Below are positions 1 through 9,800 of a stretch of 37,903 bases of DNA, in pieces (position 1 is the first letter of the stretch; every line of letters starts with the position of its first letter). Source of the DNA: Burkholderiaceae bacterium (GTDB lineage Bacteria > Pseudomonadota > Gammaproteobacteria > Burkholderiales > Burkholderiaceae_D); NCBI GenBank assembly GCA_022701635.1, contig JAKOOD010000070.1:1-37903 (forward strand), read 5' to 3'. The notes beneath the pieces were generated by a model. It searched no databases. It was given only the letters and a program-made list of their open reading frames with translations, and was not told the DNA's origin. The translations under genes and the position numbers were made by a program.

Positions 1-880
1 GCCCTGGTCAATATGTACGGCATTACCGAGACCTGCGTGCACGTCAGCTTCAAGCGCATCAGCAGTGCCGACATCGCCGCCAACTCGAACAATATCGGGG
101 TGCCGATTCCGACCACCAGCACGCTCATCCTGGGCCCCGACCGGCAGCTGTTGCCGGCCGGCGTGGCCGGCGAGATCTATGTCGGCGGCGCCGGCCTGGG
201 ACGCGGGTACCTCAACCGCGCCGAGCTCACCGCCGAGCGCTTCATTCCCCATCCATGGATGGCCGGCGAACGCCTGTACCGCTCGGGCGACCTCGGCAAG
301 CTGCTTGAAAACGGCGAAATGGCCCACCTTGGCCGTATCGACGACCAGGTGCAGCTGCGCGGCTTCCGCATCGAACTGGGCGAAATCGAGGTCCGCCTGG
401 CGGCTTGCCCGGGGGTGCACGAAGCGGTGGTGACGGTGCGCGAGGACGCGCCCGGCGACAAGCGCCTGGTGGCTTACCTGATCGCCGAGCCGGGCGCCGC
501 GCCGGTGGCGGCCGAGCTGCGCCAGCAGCTGTCGGCGGTACTCACCGAGTACATGGTGCCCTCCGCCTATGTCACGCTGGCGCGCTTCCCGCTGACCCCG
601 AACGGCAAGCTTGACCGCAAGGCATTGCCGGCGCCCGACCAGTCGGCGTTGGTAACGCAGCAATACGAAGCGCCCCAGGACGCCGTGGAGCAGGCCATTG
701 CCGCCATCTGGCAAGACCTGCTGGGCCTCGAGCGCGTGGGCCGCAACGACCAGTTCTTCGAGCTGGGCGGCCATTCGCTGACCGTCATCACCCTGATCGA
801 ACGCCTGCGCCAGCAGGGCCTGGTGCTCGAGGTCAAGAACGTGTTCACCGCGCCCACCCTGTCGGCCATGGCGCTGGCCG
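1..880 (+). other. NRPS-1 module 1 (partial A, T): predicted Thr
   Basis: The window enters at core motif A5 (NMYGITET). A6 (GEIYVGGAGLGRGYL), A7 (YRSGDL), A8 (RGFRIELGEIE) and A10 (NGKLDRKALP, bases 601-630) follow, then a T domain with its serine at 775-777. Only the last code positions are readable: 322=M, 330=V, 331=H, 517=K. These equal the end of the classical threonine code DFWNIGMVHK. The condensation domain and the first part of the A domain lie upstream, so Thr rests on four of ten positions. A Thr could supply the hydroxyl for later macrolactone formation, but that is inference. Confidence 0.7.
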
Positions 881-3800
881 TGAGCGCCGGCCAGGCCGCA
901 CCATCGTTCGCCGTCCCGCCCAACCGGATTCCGGCCGGCTGCCAGGCCATCACGGCGGACATGCTGCCGCTGGTCGAACTGGGCGACGATGCCATTGCGA
1001 CGCTGTGCGCCGGCGTGCCCCAGGGCGCAGCCAACATCGCCGACATCTATCCGCTCACCGCGCTGCAGGACGGTATCCTGTTCCACCACCTGTTCGAGGG
1101 CGAGGGCGACGCCTACCTGCTGCGCTCGATGCTGGCCTTCGACGATCGCGCCACCATGGACGCCTTCCTGTCGGCATTGCAGGAGGTGGTCGATCGCCAT
1201 GACATCCTGCGCAGCTCCGTGCACTGGCGCGGCCTGGCGCACGCGGTGCAGGTCGTCCAGCGCGACGCCCTGCTGCCGGTGCACCTGATCGCCGTGCCGG
1301 CCGGTGCCGATCCGATTGTCGAACTGCGCGCTCGTACCGATCCGCGCCGCATCCGCATGGACTTGAACGCCGCACCATTGCTGGCCGCGTATGCGGTCGA
1401 AGACCAGGTCAGCGGCAAGTGGACCATGGCGCTGCTGAACCATCACCTGGTATGCGACCACGTGACGCTCGAACTGATTATCGACGAAATCCGCCTGCTG
1501 CTGCGGGGCGAGGGCGTGCAGCTGGCGGCGCCGCAGCCATACCGGAATTTCGTGGCGCAGGGTCTTGCACAGCCTGCCAGCGAGCACCAGGCGTGGTTCC
1601 GCGCACAGCTGGCCGACATCGACGAGCCCACCGCGCCGTTCGGCATGCTGGACGTGCGTGGCGACGGCGGCGACGTCGCGGCCGTCGAACTGGCGCTGCC
1701 GGCGGAACTGGCGCTGGCGATCCGCGACGCCGCGCGCGCCCATGGTGTGACAGCCGCAGTCCTGTTCCACGTCGCCGTGGCCCAGGTGCTGGGCCAGTGT
1801 TCGGGCCGTGACGACGTCGTGTTCGGCACCGTCCTGTCGGGCCGCCTGCAGGGCTCGGACCACGCCGACCGGGTGCTGGGCATGTTCATCAACACCCTGC
1901 CGGTGCGCGTGTCGCTGGCGGCCGGCAGCGTCCATGACGTGGTCGCGCAGACCTACCAGCACCTGTCGCAATTGCTGGAACACGAACAGGCCCCGCTGGC
2001 GCTGGCGCAGCGCTGCAGCGGCGTGGCCAGCCCGCTTCCGCTGTTTTCGGCGCTGTTCAACTACCGCCATGGCAATGCGCTCGACAGCGCGGCCGGCGAC
2101 GCCGGCATGGGCCTGTCCGGCATCGCGCTGCTGGGCAGCGAAGAACGCACCAACTACCCGCTCACGATCTCGGTCGACGACCTGGGACAGGGCTTTGCCG
2201 TGCATGCGCTGTGCGCCGGCGGCATCGATCCGCGGCGCGTGGCACGCTACGTGCAGCAGGCCGTCGCCGCCATCGTGGAAGCACTGGGCCAATCCGCGCG
2301 GCCGCTGGCGCAACTGTCGGTGCTGCCGCCGGAGGAACTGGCGCTGCTGGTCGAAGGCTTCAACGCCGGCGTCAAGCCGTGCTCGCACGAGCTGCTGGTG
2401 CACGAGCTGTTCGCACGGCACGCCGCATCAACGCCGCACGCAGTGGCGCTGCGCCAGGGCGGCCGGTCGATCACCTACGGCGAGCTCAATCGCCGCGCCA
2501 ACCAGCTGGCGCATCACCTGATCGCGCATGGCGTCGAGCCGGGCGACCGGGTCGCCATCTGCGTGCCGCGCAGCGTCGAGATGGTGACCGGCCTGCTGGG
2601 CATTCTCAAGGCCGGGGCGGCGTATGTGCCGCTGGACGCCGGTTTCCCGGTCGAACGCCTGGCCTTCATGCTCGACGATACCGAGTGCCGTATGGTGCTC
2701 GCCACCGGCACCACCGCGGCGAACCTGCCGCTGGCCGGCCGCGCGCTGCTGTGCCTCGACCAGTGCGACGACTTACTGGCGCAGCGGCCCGACAGCGACC
2801 CCGCGCCGCTTGCTGGACCGGATGCGCTGGCCTACTGCACGTATACCTCGGGCTCGGCCGGCCAGCCGAAGGGCGTGGCCATTGCGCACAAGAGCATCCT
2901 CGGCTTCATGCTGGACGTGGACTACGTCGACTATGCAGACGATTGCGTGTCGCTGCAATACTCGTCGGCGTCGTGGGATGCGCTGACGCTGGAACTGTGG
3001 TCCATGTTGGCCCACGGCGGCTGCGTGGTGCTGTACCAGGGCGTCAATCCGCTGCCGCGCGATGTGGGCGCCGCCATTGCGGCCCATGGCGTGAACCTGA
3101 TGTGGATTACCTCCACCTTCTTCAATGCCATGGTCGACGACGACGTCGCGCTGCTGGCCGGCGTGCGCCAGCTGATGGTCGGCGGCGAACAGGTCTCGGC
3201 CGCGCATGTGCGCAAGCTGCAGCGCGCCTATCCGGACATGCGCCTGGTGAATGGCTACGGACCGTCCGAGTGCACGGTCTTTAGTAGCTGCTACGTGGTG
3301 CCGCCGGCACTGGCCGACGATGTCGAGCAGTTGCCGATCGGCCGTCCGGTGGGCGACCGCCGCATTTACCTGCTCGACCCCCAGGGCCGTCCCGTGCCGC
3401 TCGGCGTGGCCGGCGAACTGCACGTGGCAGGCGACGGCGTGGCGCTGGGCTACCTCAACCTGCCGGCCCTGACGGCGGAGCGCTTCATCGCCGATCCGTT
3501 CGGCGCACCGGGCAGCCGCTGCTACCGCAGTGGCGACCTGGCGCGCTGGCGCGCCGACGGCAACCTCGAGTTCGTCGGCCGCGTCGACCACCAGGTCAAG
3601 CTGCGCGGTTTCCGCATCGAGCTGGGCGAGATCGAGGCGCGCCTCAGGGCCTGCGCCGGCGTGAGCGAATCCGTGGTGATCGTGCGCGAGGACACGCCAG
3701 GCCACAAGCGCCTGGTGGCATATCTGCTGGCCGGCGCCGGCGAACCGCTGGAACCGGGCCGCCTGCGCGAGCAGATGGCCGGGCAGCTGCCGGCCTACAT

Positions 3801-6800
3801 GGTGCCGGCCGCCTTCATCGTCCTCGATGCCCTGCCGCGCACGGCCAACGGCAAGCTCGACCGTAAGGCACTGCCGCAGCCCGACCAGGCCGCGCTTGCC
3901 ATGCGCGACTACGAAGCGCCGCAGACGGCCGCCGAAGCCGCCATGGCCGCGATCTGGAAGGATCTGCTCGGAATGGAGCGGGTGGGCCGCCGCGACCAGT
4001 TCTTCGAGCTGGGCGGGCATTCCCTGCTGGTGGTGGCGCTGATCGAGCGCGTGCGCCAGCAGGGCATGAGCCTGGACGTGCGCACCATTTTCAGCGCACC
4101 GACGCTGTGCGCCATGGCCGCCGCGGCCAGCCAGGCACATGCGCCGGCTTTCGAGGTGCCCGCCAACCTGATCGCGCCCGGTTGCGACGCGATTACGCCG
4201 CAGATGCTGCCGCTGGTCGCGCTCATGCAAGGCGAGATCGACGCCATCGCGCGCAGCGTACCCCAGGGGATGGCGAATATCGCCGATATCTATCCGCTGG
4301 CGCCACTGCAGGAAGGTATCCTGTTCCATCACCTGCTGCGCGGCGAGCGCGACGCCTACCTGTTGCGCTCCGTATTTTCCTTCGATTCGCGCGAACGGCT
4401 GGAACGCTTTGCCTGCGCCATGCAGGCGGTCATCGACCGCCACGACATCCTGCGCACCGCGGTGCGCTGGGAAGGGCTGCGCCAGCCGGTGCAGGTGGTG
4501 CAGCGCGTCGCTCCGCTGCCGATGGAAACGCTGGTGCTGCCGGGGCAGGGCGACGCCCTGGAAGAGCTGCTCGAGCGCACCGACACGCGCCTGCTGCGCC
4601 TCGACTTGCGGCGCGCGCCGCTGCTGGCCTGCTACAGCGCGGCCGATCCGGGCTCGGACCGCTGGTTCCTGGCGCTGCTCAGCCACCACATGGTGTGCGA
4701 CCACGTGACGCTCGAATTCATCGTCGATGAAATCCGCGCTATCCTGGCTGCCGCCGACAGCGGGCAGCCGGCCGTGCTGGCACCGGTGCAGCCTTATCGC
4801 AATTTCATCGCCCATACCCACGCGGTGCCGGCCGAGGTGCATGAAGCATGGTTCCGGGCCCAGCTGGGCGACATCGACGAACCGACCGCGCCCTACGGCC
4901 TGCTCGACATCCAGGGCGACGCCGGCCCGGTCGACGAGGTGCGCGAAAACGTCGCGCCGGCGCTGGCCGCGCGCATCCGCGCCGTGGCGCGCGCCCATGG
5001 CATCAACGCCGCGGTGCTGTTCCACGTCGCAGTGGCCCAGGTACTGGGCCACTGCAGCGGACGCGAAGAAGTGGTGTTCGGCTCGGTGCTGTTGGGCCGA
5101 CTGCAAGGCTCGGAGAACGCCGACAAGGTACTCGGCATGTTCATCAACACGCTGCCGTTGCGCGTTTCGCTCACGGGCCGCAGCGTCAAGGAAGCGGTCA
5201 CCGAGACCTACCAGCGCATGGCCGAACTGCTGGCGCACGAACAGGCGCCGCTGGCGCTGGCGCAGCGCTGCAGTGGCGTGGCCGCGCCGCTGCCGCTGTT
5301 CAGCGCACTGCTGAACTACCGCCACAGCCAGGTCGCCACCGCCCACGACGGCGGCGACGATGCCGACCTGATCCTGGAAGGCATGCGCGTGCTGCGCACC
5401 GAAGACCTGACCAATTACCCGCTGACCATGCGCGTGGACGACATGCCGCACGGCTTCGCGGTGACGGCGCAATGCAGCCGCGGCATCGACGCGCAGCGTA
5501 TCGTGTCCTACCTGCAAACGGCGCTGCAGGGACTGGTCGGGGCGCTGGAAGCGGCGCCGGGCACCAGCATGGCGCAGCTGCCGGTGCTGCCTGCCGCCGA
5601 GCGTAGCCAGGTCATCGACGGCTTCAACGGCGCCGCCCTGGCGCACGGCGAGCAATGGCTGGCGCACCAGTGGTTCGAGCACCACGCCGCCGCCCATCCG
5701 GATGCGCCGGCGGTGGTCTACCAGGGCGCCGCGCTGACCTACTGCCAGCTGAACCGCCGCGCCAACCAGCTGGCCCATCATCTGCTGGCGCTGGGCATCA
5801 CGCCCGACGACCGCGTCGCCATCTGCCTCGAGCGGAGCCTGGACGTGGCGGTGGCCATGCTGGGCGTGATGAAGGCCGGCGGCGGTTACGTGCCGCTCGA
5901 CCCGTCCTATCCGGCCGAGCGCCTGGCCTACATGCTGGAAGACTGCGCCCCCGCTGCGTTGGTGAGCAGCGCGGACCAGCTCGACCTGCTGCCGTGGATC
6001 GCCGCCCCCGTGGTAGCGCTCGACGCCGACGCCAAAAAGATTGCGCGCCGCCCCGAGACCAATCCCGAGATGGCCGCCCTGCAGCCGCAGCACCTGGCGT
6101 ATGTGATCTATACCTCCGGTTCGACCGGGATGCCCAAGGGCGTCATGATCGAGCACCACAACCTGCGCGCCTCGACCCAGGCCCGCTGCGCGGTGTACCC
6201 GCCCGGCCAGCGCTTCCTGCTGCTGTCGTCGATCGGCTTCGACAGCTCGATCGCCGGCATCTTCGGCACCCTGGTGTCGCACGGCACGCTGCACATCGGC
6301 AGCCAGGCACTGGCCCAGGATCCGCGGCGGCTGGCCGGCTACATCGCGGACGAAGGCATCACCAGCCTGTTGTGCGTGCCCTCGCTGGCGCGCCTGATCC
6401 TCGACCATCTGCCCGCTCAAAATGCCTTGCGTGCGCTGATCGTGGCGGGCGAAGCCTGCCCGCCAACGCTGCGCGCGCAGGCGGCGGCACGGGTTCCGGC
6501 ACTGGCGCTGTACAACGAATACGGACCGACCGAGTGTACGGTCTGGGCCAGCCACTGGCTGTGCGGCGGCGATGAGCAGGGGCCAGTGCCGATCGGCCGT
6601 CCGATCGCGGGCACCCGCATCTACATCCTCGATGCCCATGGCCGGCCGGCCGGCGTGGGCGTGACCGGCGAGCTCCATATCGGCGGCGCCGGTGTGGCGC
6701 GCGGTTACCTGTTCCGTCCGGAACTGACCGCGGAACGCTTCGTGGCCGACCCGTTCGCGGGCGTGGCCGGTGCCCGCATGTACAAGAGCGGCGACCTAGG

Positions 6801-9800
6801 GCGCTGGCTGCCCGACGGCAGCATCGACTACCAGGGACGCAACGACTTCCAGGTCAAGATCCGGGGCTATCGTATCGAACTGGGCGAGATCGAGGCACGC
6901 CTGCTGGCCTGCCCGGGTGTGCGCGAAGCGGTGGTGCTGGCGCGCGAAGAGCAGGGCGGCGACAAGCGCCTGGCGGCCTATTTGCTGGTCGACCGCGACA
7001 GCGGCGTGGCGGTGGCGGCCATCCGCGAGCAGCTGGCCGCGGTCATGCCGTCCTACATGGTGCCGTCTGCGATCGTGACCATGGATGCCTTCCCGCTCAC
7101 GCCCAACGGCAAGCTGGACCGCAAGGCACTGCCGGCGCCCGACCAGGAATCGATGGCGGCGCGCCGCTATGCCGCACCCGAAGGCGCGCTGGAACACACC
7201 GTGGCCACGGTCTGGCAAGATCTGCTGGGCCTCGAGCGTGTCGGGCGCCACGACCATTTCTTCGAGCTGGGAGGCCACTCGCTGATGGTGGTCTCGCTGA
7301 TCGAACGCCTGCGCCAGCACGGCCTGACGGCCGACGTGCGCATGGTCTTCAATGCGCCCACGCTGGCCGAACTGGCCGAGGCGCTTGGCCACACACCGGC
7401 CGCCGCCTTTGCGGTGCCGGCCAACTTGATCCCCCATGGCTGCGCCGCCATCACCCCGGCCATGCTGCCGCTGGTCGCGCTCACCGACGAGGCCATCGCC
7501 GGCATCGTGGCCGCCGTGCCGGGTGGGGCCAGCAATGTGCAGGATATCTACCCGCTCGGCCCATTACAGGAAGGCATCCTTTTCCAGCACCTGCTGGAGA
7601 GCGAAGGCGATTCCTACTTGGCGCGCGTGGCCATCGAATTCGACAGCCGCACCAGGCTCGACGCCTTTCTCGGCGCGCTGCAGCAGGTGGTGGACCGCCA
7701 CGACATCCTGCGCACCGCCGTGTTCTGGGAAGGATTGCCGCAGCCGGTGCAGGTAGTGCTGCGCGCCGCGCCGCTGCCGGTGGCCGAGCTCACGCTGGAC
7801 GGCGCCGCCGCGCCGATGGCACAGCTCTTGGCGCAGGTCGACCCGTGCCAGGTGCGCCTGGACCTGAACCGGGCGCCGCTGATGTCGGCTACCATCGCCG
7901 CCGATCCGCACGCCGGCAAATGGCTGCTGGTGCTGCTCGACCATCACATGATCTGCGACCACGTGACGATGGAATTCATCCTGTCCGAAATCCAGCTGAT
8001 CCTGCAGTGCCGGGATGCCGAGCTGCCGCCGGCGCTACCTTACCGCAATTTCATCGCGCTGACCCACTCGGTCAGCTTGGACCAGCACGAAGCCTGGTTC
8101 CGCGAGCAGCTGGGCGATATCGAAGAACCGACCGCGCCATTCGGCCTGTCCGGACCCGATCACGACGAGAGCCGGGTCGGCGCCTGCCAGCAGCACCTGG
8201 CGCAGGCGCTGGCGCAGCGCCTGCGTGCCGCCGCACGCCGGCACCGCACCACGCTGGCGGCGCTGTTCCACGTGGCCTGGGCCCAGGTCCTGGCCACCCA
8301 TACGGGGCGCGACGACGTGGTGTTCGGCACCGTGCTCTCGGGCCGCCTGCAAGGTTCGGAAGGCGCCGACCAGGTGCTGGGCATGTTCATCAACACGCTG
8401 CCGATCCGGATTTCCTTCAGCCAGCGCAGCGTGGCCCAGGTGCTGGAAGAGTCGTACCAGCGCCTGACCACGCTGCTCGGCCACGAGCAGGCGCCGCTGG
8501 CGCTGGCGCAGCGCGCCAGCGGCCTGGCGGCCGGCGTGCCCCTGCTCAACTCCCTGTTGAACTATCGCCACAGCCAGCTGGTGCACACCCCGGACGGCGA
8601 GGTCGACGCGCTCATGGAATGGGAGGGCATGCGCGTGCTGGCAGCCGAGGAACGCGGCAATTACCCGTGCGGGCTGACCGTGGACGACTTGGGCGAGGAC
8701 TTCGCCCTGACCGTGCAGTGCTACCGCGAACATGGGCCTCAGCGGGTATTCGGCTACCTCGAACACGCCATCGTGACGCTGCTCGACGCGCTCGAAAACG
8801 ATCCGCAGCAGCCTTTCATGGACCTGGCGCGCCTGCCGGACGGCGAGTGCCGCCGGCTGTTCGACGAATTCAATGCACCGCCGCGTCCGTTCGCCGGCCC
8901 CACCCTGGTGCACCAGCTGTTCGAAGCCCAGGCGGCACGCCAGCCCGATGCGCCTGCGCTCATCTTCGAAGACCGGCAACTCAGCTATGGCGACCTGAAC
9001 CGGCGTGCCAACGGCATTGCCCACCGCTTGCTGGCGCTGGGCGTGCAGCCGGACGACCGTGTGGCGATCTGCGCCGAGCGCAGCCTGGAGATGGTGATCG
9101 GCCTGCTCGGTATCCTGAAAGCCGGCGCTGCCTACGTACCGCTCGATCCGGCCTATCCGGTCGAGCGCCTGGCCTGGATGCTGGCCGACTGCGCGCCAGC
9201 GGCGGTGCTGGCGCAGGCGGCCCTGCAGGCGACGGTGTGCGACCTGCTGGCACCGGCCGCCGGCGACCGCAGCGTGCATGCGCAGCCGGCCTTGCTGCTG
9301 CTCGACGACGGCGACGTCCACGGCAGCGCCGACAATCCGCAGCTGCCCGCGCTGACCGCGCAGCACCTGGCCTACGTGATCTACACGTCCGGCTCGACCG
9401 GCATGCCCAAGGGCGTGGCGAACGAACATGCCGGCGTGGTCAACCGCCTGCTGTGGGCGCGCGACGAATACCGGATCGACGCCAGTGAGTGCCTGCTGCA
9501 GAAAACCCCGTTCAGCTTCGACGTGTCGGTGTGGGAATTCTTCCTGCCGCTGCTGGCCGGGGCCCGGCTGGTCATCGCCCGACCGAACGGCCACCAGGAC
9601 CCGCACTACCTGGCCCAGCTCATCGCCGGCGCCGGCGTCACCACGGCCCACTTCGTGCCGTCGATGCTGCAGGCCTTCCTCGACAGCGATCCGGCGCCAC
9701 ATTGCCGCGGCCTGCGCCGCGTGCTGTGCAGCGGCGAAGCGTTGCCCCATGCGCTGCAAATGCGCTTCCATGCGGCCTTGCCCGAGGTCGAGCTGCACAA

